A stretch of 24,235 bases of DNA, taken from positions 1-24,235 of the forward strand of contig JARBUQ010000008.1 in the NCBI GenBank assembly GCA_029239545.1, in the 5' to 3' direction. The translations under genes and the position numbers were made by a program. Positions 14,617 through 21,768 of the stretch are shown piece after piece. The DNA is from Paenibacillus sp. Its GTDB lineage: Bacteria > Bacillota > Bacilli > Paenibacillales > NBRC-103111. Position 1 is the first letter of the stretch. Every line of letters begins with the position of its first letter. The notes under the pieces are model-generated. The model saw nothing but the letters and a program-made list of their open reading frames with translations, ran no database searches and was not told where the DNA came from.

Positions 14617-15245
14617 GAATGATCCTTGCTGTCCTGAAGCTTCGTGTATTCCTCTGTTATCACATAGCGGTTCAAATTTTCCTGATACATGAACATTTCC
14701 ACTTCGAGCGGACTTGGCTCTTCACTGAATTTCTTTTTGAACAGCTGGTTGAAAAAGATGACCATTCCCGCCCCCAGACCGAATGAATATGGAATCTGCA
14801 GCCAATAAGGATGCTCGACGGCATCGCCAGAAATCATCTCATATAATTTACGATGCACTTCTAACATGCTCACATCGACGTGAAAGTTCATAATCGCGAG
14901 GCCGGAACCTACGAACAGCAGCAGCCATACGAGCGCGAACAGCAATGGATTGAACTTACGGGAAGGGGTCATAACTTCTATCAGAACATGCGGTTCTCCA
15001 AAATGCTCAATCTGCAGATCAGGAAACTCCGCCCTTATGACTGCAACGACTCTCAGCATATCAATCAATAATATCGAGCCATCCCTTTCACCGGGAGTAT
15101 GCAGGGGAAGTTCTTTAAGTTTATCCTCAATCGATGGATCGGCCAGCATTTGTGCAACATCTCTAAGCCGTATAGGTACACCTTTGTTCACCACGATCCG
15201 TTTGCGGAGCCGCAAATATAGAAGTCTGGAAGGCGGGATTTGCAT
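14613..15245 (-). CDS. spoVAA: Stage V sporulation protein AA (SpoVAA)
   Basis: The 210-residue protein has a soluble N-terminal domain (LRLRKRIVVNKGVPIRLRDV and a LPLHTPGERDGSILLIDMLR segment). Two membrane helices follow, at about residues 100-120 and 150-166, and then a charged tail. This is the standard SpoVAA architecture. It is the first gene of the truncated spoVA operon, and the ATG follows AAAAGGGAGTG. A sigma-G-like promoter lies 34-63 bases upstream, in line with forespore expression of spoVA operons. Its stop overlaps the spoVAB start. Confidence 0.92.
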   Translation of the reverse strand: MQIPPSRLLYLRLRKRIVVNKGVPIRLRDVAQMLADPSIEDKLKELPLHTPGERDGSILLIDMLRVVAVIRAEFPDLQIEHFGEPHVLIEVMTPSRKFNPLLFALVWLLLFVGSGLAIMNFHVDVSMLEVHRKLYEMISGDAVEHPYWLQIPYSFGLGAGMVIFFNQLFKKKFSEEPSPLEVEMFMYQENLNRYVITEEYTKLQDSKDHS

Positions 15246-15278
15246 GGGATCACTCCCTTTTGTGACAAGCTTTCCCTG

Positions 15279-15308
15279 TAGTATGCGGCGGAGAGGCAGA
15301 ACCTACTC
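15279..15308 (-). promoter_or_regulatory. Sigma-G-like promoter of the spoVA operon
   Basis: On the minus strand GAGTA (15304-15308), an 18-base spacer and CATACTA (15279-15285) match the forespore sigma-G consensus (GMATR-N18-CATWMTA) with one mismatch in the -35. The position just before spoVAA fits the known sigma-G control of spoVA in B. subtilis. Confidence 0.65.
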
Positions 15309-15415
15309 ACACTGCTCCAATATTTTTCGATACTTGTCAGTCTAGTACAAAATCAGAGCAGAAAGCTTTATTCGATTTACAATTTATAGTCTGACTTTGC
15401 ACTATATGTGCTGTT

Positions 15416-15423
15416 TTGTACAA
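15416..15423. promoter_or_regulatory. TTGTACAA palindrome upstream of the first dioxygenase gene
   Basis: This is a perfect 8-bp palindrome identical to the two found at the carH-like gene (23802-23809, 23845-23852). It lies 90 bases before the start codon and overlaps a weak candidate -10 (TTGCAC at 15398, N16, TACAAA). It may be an operator; it could also be chance, as one copy is not rare in 24 kb. Confidence 0.3.
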
Positions 15424-15512
15424 ATCCTGTTCATCCTGCTCCATGGTCGCAATTACGCTAAGCCGTTATGATAACCCTATAGCCATCATTCATCCATAAC
15501 GGAGGGATCACC

Positions 15513-16424
15513 ATGAAATTAACAAATCCGGAAGAAATCAATCAAATGCTGTACCCTGCAGCCGAGCTGGTTCAATATGTCGAGCATCTAAATGATCTTC
15601 AGGCTTCTGATGCCGATTTTTATCGTGAGCAAGGTTATTTGGCCGCACGGACAGGCTTATCGGAGCAAACGGTAGAAAATGCGAAGCAGGCCATTAGGGA
15701 GATGTTAGAAGCGCGACGTGTGAGATCGCGCGAGGATTTTGAAGCGCTGATGCTAACCAAACGGGTTGTACCTCTTACGGAAGCTGAAGAAAGCAAGAAA
15801 GTCCAGCTTCCTTCTGTCCAGATTACACGTTCGGAAGAACAGGTGTCTCTCAGCTCCGAGCAATACGAGCTCGCAACCAGAAAAATTGGAGATTTCGTTA
15901 ATTATGATCAACGTTTCTATGACATAGCACATGATCCCGCCATTCTGAAGGCTGTGGAGCTCGCTCTGGGAGAACCAGGCAAGCTCGTTCAGGATATGGC
16001 TCTGCTGAAACCGCCGCAAGGAGGAGGGGAGAAGCCTTGGCATCAGGATATGGCATATCGCGGACTGGACTTCGAGAAAGCGATTGTAGGTGTGTGGATC
16101 GCATTAGACGAGGCCGGTGTGGATAACGGCTGTATGCATATTATCCCCCGCTCCCATATGCGTGGAGGAGTCCCGCATTATGCGGTCAGAGATTGGCAAA
16201 TATGCGATGAGAATGTAGAGGTAGACCGCGCGTATGTGGCTCCCCTTCAGCCAGGCGGCATGTTATTCTTCCACGGACTGCTTCATCACGGGACGCCAAG
16301 CAACTTCAGCAGCAAGAAGCGCCGTGCCCTGCAGTTCCACTACGCCCCTGCGAGCGCAGAATGGGTTACGCCCAAGGAATACAAGCGTATGTTCACCAAT
16401 GAAATGAGCGGAGCGAAGTGTTAA
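15513..16424 (+). CDS. Phytanoyl-CoA dioxygenase (PhyH) family oxygenase
   Basis: This 303-residue protein is of the Fe(II)/2-oxoglutarate oxygenase superfamily. The iron triad is visible as H177-Q-D179 (KPWHQDMAY) and the distal His259 (HGTPSNFSSKKRR). The Arg of the 2-oxoglutarate clamp is at about 270-271. Also typical are VWIALDEAGVDNGCMHIIPR and QPGGMLFFHGLL. The N-terminal 100 residues are mostly charged helix of unknown role. The substrate cannot be told from sequence; the family hydroxylates small molecules. The ATG follows CGGAGGGATC. It is a single plus-strand gene between spoVA and the convergent sigF operon, where B. subtilis has none, suggesting insertion. Confidence 0.88.
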   Translation: MKLTNPEEINQMLYPAAELVQYVEHLNDLQASDADFYREQGYLAARTGLSEQTVENAKQAIREMLEARRVRSREDFEALMLTKRVVPLTEAEESKKVQLPSVQITRSEEQVSLSSEQYELATRKIGDFVNYDQRFYDIAHDPAILKAVELALGEPGKLVQDMALLKPPQGGGEKPWHQDMAYRGLDFEKAIVGVWIALDEAGVDNGCMHIIPRSHMRGGVPHYAVRDWQICDENVEVDRAYVAPLQPGGMLFFHGLLHHGTPSNFSSKKRRALQFHYAPASAEWVTPKEYKRMFTNEMSGAKC

Positions 16425-16463
16425 GCTGCTGTTAGACAAACTCAAGCTTCCCCTTCAACAACA

Positions 16464-16500
16464 AAGGCTGCCGATCAGCATCATCGGCAGCCTTGCCTTT
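16464..16500. terminator. Shared terminator between the dioxygenase gene and sigF
   Basis: The perfect 12-bp stem AAGGCTGCCGAT (16464-16475) pairs with ATCGGCAGCCTT (16483-16494) in the gap between convergent genes. It is followed by GCCTTT on the plus strand and TTGTTGTTG on the minus strand, so it may serve both. Confidence 0.8.
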
Positions 16501-16513
16501 CACGCAGATCGCC

Positions 16514-17269
16514 CTACTGGGCGATCTGTTCTTTGATTACCTGGAGTATCTTCTTCTCCAGCCTGGAGACTTGGACTTGCGAGATGCCAAGGCGACTCGC
16601 GACCTCAGACTGGGTCTGATCGCGGAAGTATCGCAGATATACGATGAGCCGCTCCCTCTCATTCAACGTGTTGATCGCTTCATTGAGCGCCAGCTTGTCG
16701 AGCCAGCGTTCTTGACCTTCATCCGCAATCTGATCCATTAACGTGATCGGATCCCCGTCGTTCTCGAACACCGTCTCGTGGATAGAAGTAGGCGGCTTAT
16801 TCGCTTCCTGTGCGAATACAACTTCCTCAGACGTGATCCCCAGATCCTCTGCCACTTCACCGATTGTCGGCAGACGACCGAGGCGCTTGGACAGCTCGTC
16901 CTTTTTCTTCCGCACTTTATTGGCCAATTCCTTCAAGGAACGGCTTACCTTAACAGTACCGTCATCCCGCAGAAAGCGTTGAATCTCGCCGATAATCATA
17001 GGGACTGCGTAGGTAGAAAATTTGACGTCATAGGACAAATCGAATTTATCGACGGACTTCAGCAGGCCGATGCAACCGATTTGGAACAAGTCTTCCGGCT
17101 CATAACCGCGGTTCAAGAAACGCTGCACTACCGACCAGACGAGGCGAATGTTGCAGTTCACCAGCGTCTCACGCGCCAATGCGTCGCCTGCTTGACTAAG
17201 AGCAATCAGCCTTTTGACTTCGTTATCATCTAAATAACTGTGTGAGGCATGCTTCAGATCCACATTCAT
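16514..17269 (-). CDS. sigF: Forespore sigma factor SigF
   Basis: SigF is the first compartment-specific sigma factor of sporulation, held inactive by SpoIIAB until septation. The 251-residue protein has region 2 with DLFQIGCIGLLKSVDKFDLS and FSTYAVPMIIGEIQRFLRDD, region 3 with RLGRLPTIGEVAEDLGI, and region 4 with LNERERLIVYLRYFRDQTQSE and the helix-turn-helix VASRLGISQVQVSRLEKKI. ATG 17269 is chosen: GGGG lies 9 bases upstream, whereas the in-frame GTG at 17275 is too close to it. It follows spoIIAB by 12 bases in the conserved spoIIAA-spoIIAB-sigF operon. Confidence 0.96.
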   Translation of the reverse strand: MNVDLKHASHSYLDDNEVKRLIALSQAGDALARETLVNCNIRLVWSVVQRFLNRGYEPEDLFQIGCIGLLKSVDKFDLSYDVKFSTYAVPMIIGEIQRFLRDDGTVKVSRSLKELANKVRKKKDELSKRLGRLPTIGEVAEDLGITSEEVVFAQEANKPPTSIHETVFENDGDPITLMDQIADEGQERWLDKLALNEAINTLNERERLIVYLRYFRDQTQSEVASRLGISQVQVSRLEKKILQVIKEQIAQ

Positions 17270-17281
17270 TGTCACCTACCC

Positions 17282-17728
17282 CTAGTTATACAGCGCTTTT
17301 TTTGATTCTATCCGTTTGACCATCGTAATTTTGGTGCCATGCCCCGGAGAAGACACGATAGCAACCTCATCCATAAAATTCTCCATAATGGTGAAGCCCA
17401 TTCCAGAACGTTCCATCTCTGGCTTCGTTGTGAATAAAGGCTCTCTGGCCATTTCCACATCTTCAATTCCGTTGCCGGTATCTTCAATTACAAGATGCAC
17501 CCGATCCCCTTCAATGGTAGCCGAGATCGTAACTACACCATCGACTCTCTCGTCATAGCCGTGAATGATAGAGTTCGTGACAGCCTCGGACACAACCGTC
17601 TTAATATCGGTCAATTCCTCCAGAGTCGGGTCAAGCTGGGACACGAAGGCGGCCACCGCTACACGCGCGAAGGCTTCATTCTGCGAACGGCTGGCAAACT
17701 GCAAGGTCATAAAATTAGGTCCACTCAT
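17282..17728 (-). CDS. spoIIAB: Anti-sigma F factor / serine kinase SpoIIAB
   Basis: SpoIIAB binds and silences SigF and phosphorylates the antagonist SpoIIAA. The 148-residue GHKL-fold protein shows the N box EAVTNSIIHGY, the G1 box DTGNGI and the G2 box GMGFTIM, so the ATP site is intact. Length and start are as in other Bacillales. The ATG follows GGAGG and overlaps the spoIIAA stop codon by ATGA, indicating coupled translation that helps balance the partner proteins. Confidence 0.97.
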   Translation of the reverse strand: MSGPNFMTLQFASRSQNEAFARVAVAAFVSQLDPTLEELTDIKTVVSEAVTNSIIHGYDERVDGVVTISATIEGDRVHLVIEDTGNGIEDVEMAREPLFTTKPEMERSGMGFTIMENFMDEVAIVSSPGHGTKITMVKRIESKKALYN

Positions 17729-18078
17729 GAAACGACCTCCAGACTGGAAAGTGCAAGTCTCTCATTCTCTTGAAACGCTAGTATCTTGAACAAGCCTGAC
17801 ATTTCAAATAACCGATAAACTGCTGAATTCACTTCACACACGACCATCTTGCCGCCCTTGCCGGTAATCTGTTTGTAACGACCCAATATGACTCCCAGAC
17901 CTGAGCTGTCCATGAAGGACAATTCTTTCAGGCTTAGAACGACATGACGGGTATCCCCTTTCAGAATCGCTTCCTCCATACGGGTACGAACTGTTTCGGC
18001 CGAATGATGATCCAATTCACCGCTTAAGCGGACAATCAGCGTTCGTCGATAATGCTCCAATTCAATATGCAGACTCAA
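17725..18078 (-). CDS. spoIIAA: Anti-anti-sigma factor SpoIIAA
   Basis: SpoIIAA is a STAS-domain protein that, when dephosphorylated in the forespore, strips SpoIIAB from SigF. The phosphorylated serine lies in SFMDSSGLGVILGRY, and GELDHHSAETVR near the N-terminus and RLFEMSGLFKIL near the end are classic. TTG 18078 gives 117 residues starting MSLHIELEHY, matching the length and start of the B. subtilis protein. GGGAGTGAGG lies at proper distance from this TTG. The GTG at 18090 abuts the ribosome binding site and is unlikely. A sigma-H-like promoter lies just upstream. Confidence 0.96.
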   Translation of the reverse strand: MSLHIELEHYRRTLIVRLSGELDHHSAETVRTRMEEAILKGDTRHVVLSLKELSFMDSSGLGVILGRYKQITGKGGKMVVCEVNSAVYRLFEMSGLFKILAFQENERLALSSLEVVS

Positions 18079-18110
18079 GGTTAGCCTCACTCCCTTCGTG
18101 TTGCAGACTA

Positions 18111-18139
18111 ATTTCTACGAAACGAATGGTAATTCCTGC
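18111..18139 (-). promoter_or_regulatory. Sigma-H-like promoter of the spoIIA operon
   Basis: On the minus strand GCAGGAATT (18131-18139), a 12-base spacer and GTAGAAAT (18111-18118) match the sigma-H consensus RWAGGAWWT / RNNGAAT closely. The B. subtilis spoIIA operon uses sigma-H together with Spo0A. A weak Spo0A-like box (TTGTCGCC, 18142-18149) lies directly upstream but is only a partial match. Confidence 0.65.
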
Positions 18140-18234
18140 AAGGCGACAAAACTAGAAGAAAACTGCTATTTAATTTAAAAAAACGATACAATTAGACATT
18201 TTTTGAGCTTATATGGCGAATTAGGCACAATGAA

Positions 18235-18287
18235 GCAATATGTTCCCGAAGATTAGCAAACGATCAACGGGAACCCTATTGCCTTTT
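18235..18287 (+). terminator. Hairpin between dacF and spoIIAA with its T run on the plus strand
   Basis: GCAATATGTTCCCG (18235-18248) pairs with CGGGAACCCTATTGC (18268-18282), a few mismatches, followed on the plus strand by CTTTTT. On the minus strand, the direction of dacF, the trailing bases are only GCTTCATTG. It should therefore terminate plus-strand transcription best, although no plus-strand gene lies before it. Confidence 0.55.
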
Positions 18288-18299
18288 TAAGTCATTCCA

Positions 18300-19496
18300 T
18301 CAATTTATAGTAAACAACTTCGAGCCTGTTCGTTTCATTAGGGTCCATAGACTTGCTTTTGCCACATTGGCCGGGGATTCGATGGCGAACTCTGCTATCT
18401 TTACATCACCCTTGAATACGACTAACTTCCCAATGGACTGCCCTGCGGTTATCGGGGCTTTCACGTTTGGCTCCAACTGCAGCTCATGACGAATATCCTC
18501 GTTAGCCTCGCCTTTCTTGATCAGGACCGAGTATTGATGGGCAGCAGTGATCGGCACTTCCGTTTGCTTGCCTTTCTCCACCTTCAATGTCCCGATCTCG
18601 TCACCCGCTTTGAAAATCGGATGATTCGAATATTGCGAGAAGGCGTAGTCGAACAGCTTGGTTACTTCCGCATTCCGCGTCTTCGTATCCGGTTCTCCCA
18701 GAACAACCGCTACTACACGGAAGTTGTCCCGCTTGGCAGTTGCCGACAAACAGAACTTCGCTTCACTCGTATACCCCGTCTTCAGCCCATCAGCGCCCGG
18801 GTAAAAGCGTACAAGCTTGTTCGTATTCACCAGCCAGAACGGCTTGGCCGATTCTTTGCGCAAATAATCTTGATACATCCCTGTAAATTTCGTGATTTCC
18901 TCATGCTTCAGGAGCTCTTTGGACATCATCGCAATATCAAAAGCCGTTGTGTAATGATTGTCGGCAGGCAATCCGTTCACATTAACGAAATGTGTATTAT
19001 TCATCCCGAGTGTCTTGGCTTTGACATTCATCATTTGCACGAAGGCTTCCTCGGACCCGCCTATTTTCTCCGCCATTGCTACGGAAGCGTCATTGCCGGA
19101 TGCCATTGCAATTCCTTTGAGCATCTCCTCAACCGTCAACTCTTCACCGGGCTCCAGAAAAATCTGCGATCCACCCATCGATGCAGCGTATTCACTAGTG
19201 CGAACCTTCTCATCCATCGTGATCTTGCCTTGATCAAGTGCCTCCATGATGAGCACCATCGTCATAATTTTGGTAATGCTTGCCGGCGCTTTCTTCTCGT
19301 TCATATTTTTCTCGTAAAGGACGGTCCCGGTGTCTGCATCCATCAAAACGGCTGAAGTAGCACTCGGTGTCAGCTCGACCGCTTGCGTCCCTTCACTTGT
19401 CGGTACAACGGATTGTTCATTGGCTGCCAGCACAGGCATACTTAAGACGAATAGCAGCAGAAAGCTTAACAACCCCAGGCAACTTTTTCTAAGCAT
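18300..19496 (-). CDS. dacF: D-alanyl-D-alanine carboxypeptidase DacF
   Basis: This is a 398-residue low-molecular-weight penicillin-binding protein that trims the terminal D-Ala from peptidoglycan stem peptides. It has a signal peptide (about residues 1-25, cleaved after VLA). The catalytic motifs are SITK at 73-76, SGN at 133-135 and KTG at 239-241. A C-terminal beta domain and an amphipathic membrane-binding end (WTLMKRTGSKLFTI) complete the PBP5-type layout. DacF acts in spore cortex cross-link control in B. subtilis and lies directly before spoIIAA there too, which favours dacF over dacA/dacB. The ATG follows TAGGAGGGG. Confidence 0.93.
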   Translation of the reverse strand: MLRKSCLGLLSFLLLFVLSMPVLAANEQSVVPTSEGTQAVELTPSATSAVLMDADTGTVLYEKNMNEKKAPASITKIMTMVLIMEALDQGKITMDEKVRTSEYAASMGGSQIFLEPGEELTVEEMLKGIAMASGNDASVAMAEKIGGSEEAFVQMMNVKAKTLGMNNTHFVNVNGLPADNHYTTAFDIAMMSKELLKHEEITKFTGMYQDYLRKESAKPFWLVNTNKLVRFYPGADGLKTGYTSEAKFCLSATAKRDNFRVVAVVLGEPDTKTRNAEVTKLFDYAFSQYSNHPIFKAGDEIGTLKVEKGKQTEVPITAAHQYSVLIKKGEANEDIRHELQLEPNVKAPITAGQSIGKLVVFKGDVKIAEFAIESPANVAKASLWTLMKRTGSKLFTIN

Positions 19497-19579
19497 AATC
19501 TTACCCCTCCTAGATCAATAACTCCCAAATTTATCACACAACGAGCATGGATAGACTGCTACTAGTTTTGACATAAAAT

Positions 19580-19620
19580 CAGGAAAATAAACAAGCCCAT
19601 GAATGAAATTCATGGGCTTG
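19580..19620 (-). terminator. Intrinsic terminator of the second dioxygenase gene
   Basis: The perfect 12-bp stem CAAGCCCATGAA (19592-19603) pairs with TTCATGGGCTTG (19609-19620), five-base loop, followed on the minus strand by TTTATTTTCC. Confidence 0.88.
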
Positions 19621-19638
19621 CTCCACATATTCTACTAT

Positions 19639-20472
19639 TTAAGCACGGCGATCAAACAGGATCGGGTGAGTTGGTCCTTCTGCCCTATCGCCGCCCTGCA
19701 GTCCCGGGAACCAGTTGATAAGATCATTCCGCCGCGCGTTGCTATCAGGCTCGAGCAGATGAGTAGGGTCCGCATAGTAAATGATCGTCATAACTTCCCT
19801 CATCTGTTCGGTCGGATTCGAGGGAGCGCTATGCAGCGTCCACCCCGCATGAAAAGTAGCGTCTCCAGCACTCATGCCGCCGTAATTTATCGTCTCAATC
19901 CCTTTATCCTCGATGTAGGATTTCAAAGTCCTGTGAGACTCGTCCGAGATGACTTGCTTCGTAATATGGCCTTGCTTGTGGGTCCCTGAGGCAAATGTCA
20001 TAGAGCCAACCTCCTCAGGAATCGGAACGAGCGGCATCCACATCGTAATCGTATGATTCGTATCAAGCGGCCAGTAAATCTGATCCTGATGCCAAGGTGT
20101 ATGACCTCCGCCAGGCTCCTTGAACAGCGCTTGATCCGCGTATATTCGCACCCGGTCCACTCCCATAAGCTCTGCGGCAATTTTTGCGAACCGCCTTGCA
20201 AATACAAACCTCTGTACAGCTTCGCTGCTCACCCATACATTGCCGATTTGAATAAATGCCTTCCCGTACGTGTCCCGCTCTTCAAGCGGTCTGGAGTTTT
20301 TGTTTAATTGTCTTACTAGATCATTAATAATAGGTCTGTATGCATTCACTTCCACTTGATCGGCGACCCCGCGAAGCCTAATGTGACCCTGCTTTCCGTA
20401 GCTGGTTATTTGTTCCTCCGTTAACTCGTACGATTGCTGTAAATCGGGAAGACTGCCGCTGTTTCTATCCAT
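19639..20472 (-). CDS. Phytanoyl-CoA dioxygenase (PhyH) family oxygenase, second gene
   Basis: This 277-residue Fe(II)/2-oxoglutarate oxygenase is only distantly like the one at 15513. The iron ligands are H128-Q-D130 (HTPWHQDQIYWPL) and His214 (WTLHSAPSNPTEQMREV), with Arg225 as likely 2-oxoglutarate anchor. MWMPLVPIPEEVGSMTFASGTHK is the usual mid-domain strand pair. The substrate is unknown; similarity to small-molecule hydroxylases such as ectoine hydroxylase is general only. The ATG follows AGAAAGAAGG. It is divergent from the AraC-type gene with 187 bases between it and the small upstream ORF, suggesting that the regulator controls it. It ends at a strong terminator. Confidence 0.88.
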   Translation of the reverse strand: MDRNSGSLPDLQQSYELTEEQITSYGKQGHIRLRGVADQVEVNAYRPIINDLVRQLNKNSRPLEERDTYGKAFIQIGNVWVSSEAVQRFVFARRFAKIAAELMGVDRVRIYADQALFKEPGGGHTPWHQDQIYWPLDTNHTITMWMPLVPIPEEVGSMTFASGTHKQGHITKQVISDESHRTLKSYIEDKGIETINYGGMSAGDATFHAGWTLHSAPSNPTEQMREVMTIIYYADPTHLLEPDSNARRNDLINWFPGLQGGDRAEGPTHPILFDRRA

Positions 20473-20529
20473 ATTGGGAACCTTCTTTCTGTGGGTTGAT
20501 GGAGTATTCCGTGTTCATGCACAGCTTTT

Positions 20530-20558
20530 ATTATACGATTGGAAGAAAGTCCTGACAT
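20530..20558 (-). promoter_or_regulatory. Promoter of the second dioxygenase gene
   Basis: On the minus strand ATGTCA (20553-20558), 17 bases and a perfect TATAAT (20530-20535). It ends 57 bases before the start codon. Confidence 0.55.
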
Positions 20559-20593
20559 TGTGCAACCCGACTAGCTTATTTGTCAAAAATGAC

Positions 20594-20602
20594 TGTTATA
20601 AT
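20594..20602 (+). promoter_or_regulatory. Extended -10 promoter of the AraC-type gene
   Basis: TGTTATAAT is a perfect extended -10 (TGnTATAAT). There is no good -35, as expected for an extended -10 promoter or one needing an activator. It is overlapped on the left by GTCA-AAAA-TGAC, a small inverted repeat. Confidence 0.55.
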
Positions 20603-20659
20603 GTCTGTCCTTCTGATAAATTGAGAATACAGAAAAAATTATTGAAGGGGGCTTCCCGG

Positions 20660-20734
20660 ATGAATGAAACTAATGAAGCAGGGCATGCCGAAGACAACCC
20701 GAAGTTCCCACCACTTACGGGTCAGCATATATGA
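20660..20734 (+). CDS. 24-codon upstream ORF coupled to the AraC-type gene
   Basis: A short ORF begins with ATG 20660 behind a strong GAAGGGGG ribosome binding site. It encodes an acidic 24-residue peptide (MNETNEAGHAED followed by NPKFPPLTGQHI). It ends in TGA that overlaps the regulator start as ATGA. The regulator itself has no ribosome binding site, so its translation probably depends on ribosomes ending this ORF. It could be a regulatory leader peptide or just a coupling device. A frameshifted true N-terminus of the regulator is less likely because the regulator is complete without it. Confidence 0.6.
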   Translation: MNETNEAGHAEDNPKFPPLTGQHI

Positions 20735-21627
20735 CAACCTTGGAAGAGCTAATGAGCCGTCAACCAGTCGTCCCCTTCATTCGGAACAGCGAGTTCGCTG
20801 TCCGTACTCCTTGGCATATGCCCATTCGGCGTTTGCTGGATTATTTGTTGATTTATGTGCAGGAGGGAAACTTCCTTGTGCATGTGGACGGGGTTCAATA
20901 CACCTTTGAAAGCGGTCAATTTTGCCTGATTCAGCCTAACAGCGTGCTTATTCTTCAAGGTACGACGAATACGATTACACCTTATGCGCATTTGGATATT
21001 TTCTATAACCCATTAAGAGAGCAAAGCTTTCCAACAGGCGCTGGACAGTTGGATTTGTCTGCCTATCAGTCCCTCCTGCAGCCGAGGTTAAATGACCTGC
21101 ACGGGATCTTTGTACCCATCCGATTTGTTCCTGAGCATCCGGTTCAATTCCGTGATACTTTGCTGCGTATGATTCAATGCTGGCAAAGCAGGGATGCAAT
21201 CGAGCAATTGGAAGCGCAGACGCTTGCGACGGAGCTGATTTTGTCCATCCTGAAGAAGTATGCATCAGTTGAGCAGCCTGCAACCTCTACCACACAGTCG
21301 CTCAATTGGATTACATCCTTCCTCTCCTTCCATCTCACTGAATCGCTATCCGTCAAAGATATGGCCAAGCGCGCTAATTTATCACCCTCCAGATTCAGCG
21401 CGGTGTTTCGCGAGACTTTCGGTATGCCGCCGCACCAGTATTTGCTCAAGCTAAGGCTTCAGCACAGCGAGGAGCTGCTGCGTACCACGGAGTTTACTTT
21501 GCAGGACATTGCGGTATACTGCGGATTTGCTGATGTTCATCATTTCTCGAAAGCGTTCAAGCGGACACGAGGAGTTTGGCCTGGAGCTTATCGCGAATCG
21601 GCAAGAGCACGCGAATCAACCCAGTAG
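20731..21627 (+). CDS. AraC-family transcriptional regulator
   Basis: This is a 298-residue regulator with an N-terminal cupin-type sensing domain (about 30-110: LLIYVQEGNFLVHVDG, FCLIQPNSVLILQG). The C-terminal double helix-turn-helix is at about 195-295 (LSVKDMAKRANLSPSRFSAVF and LQDIAVYCGFADVHHFSKAFK, then RTRGVWPGAYR). It is typical of Paenibacillus sugar- or metabolite-responsive AraC proteins; the ligand is unknown. It is divergent from a PhyH-family gene, the usual arrangement of a local regulator and its target. The start ATG 20731 lacks a Shine-Dalgarno sequence and overlaps the stop of the 24-codon ORF. A 14-bp hairpin follows the stop. Confidence 0.9.
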   Translation: MTTLEELMSRQPVVPFIRNSEFAVRTPWHMPIRRLLDYLLIYVQEGNFLVHVDGVQYTFESGQFCLIQPNSVLILQGTTNTITPYAHLDIFYNPLREQSFPTGAGQLDLSAYQSLLQPRLNDLHGIFVPIRFVPEHPVQFRDTLLRMIQCWQSRDAIEQLEAQTLATELILSILKKYASVEQPATSTTQSLNWITSFLSFHLTESLSVKDMAKRANLSPSRFSAVFRETFGMPPHQYLLKLRLQHSEELLRTTEFTLQDIAVYCGFADVHHFSKAFKRTRGVWPGAYRESARARESTQ

Positions 21628-21660
21628 AGATACCGTTATCTGGTAGCTCTACTGGGTTGA
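21616..21660 (+). terminator. Hairpin after the AraC-type gene
   Basis: A perfect 14-bp stem TCAACCCAGTAGAG (21616-21629) pairs with 21647-21660, and the loop holds a TACC/GGTA inner stem. The left arm includes the stop codon. The T run is weak (TCTT), so termination strength is uncertain. Confidence 0.6.
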
Positions 21661-21768
21661 TCTTAAGCTCGACATGGCGGCCGAACGATTATAATAACCA
21701 CTTCAATACAATTTGCAACTTGAATTGTGAGCGTGTCGGGAAACCGACACATAAGGCCGCTTCGTCAG

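Noticed and set aside
20474..20734. A longer 86-codon gene before the AraC-type regulator
   Set aside because: Its upstream part spans both divergent promoters. Only the last 24 codons have a ribosome binding site.
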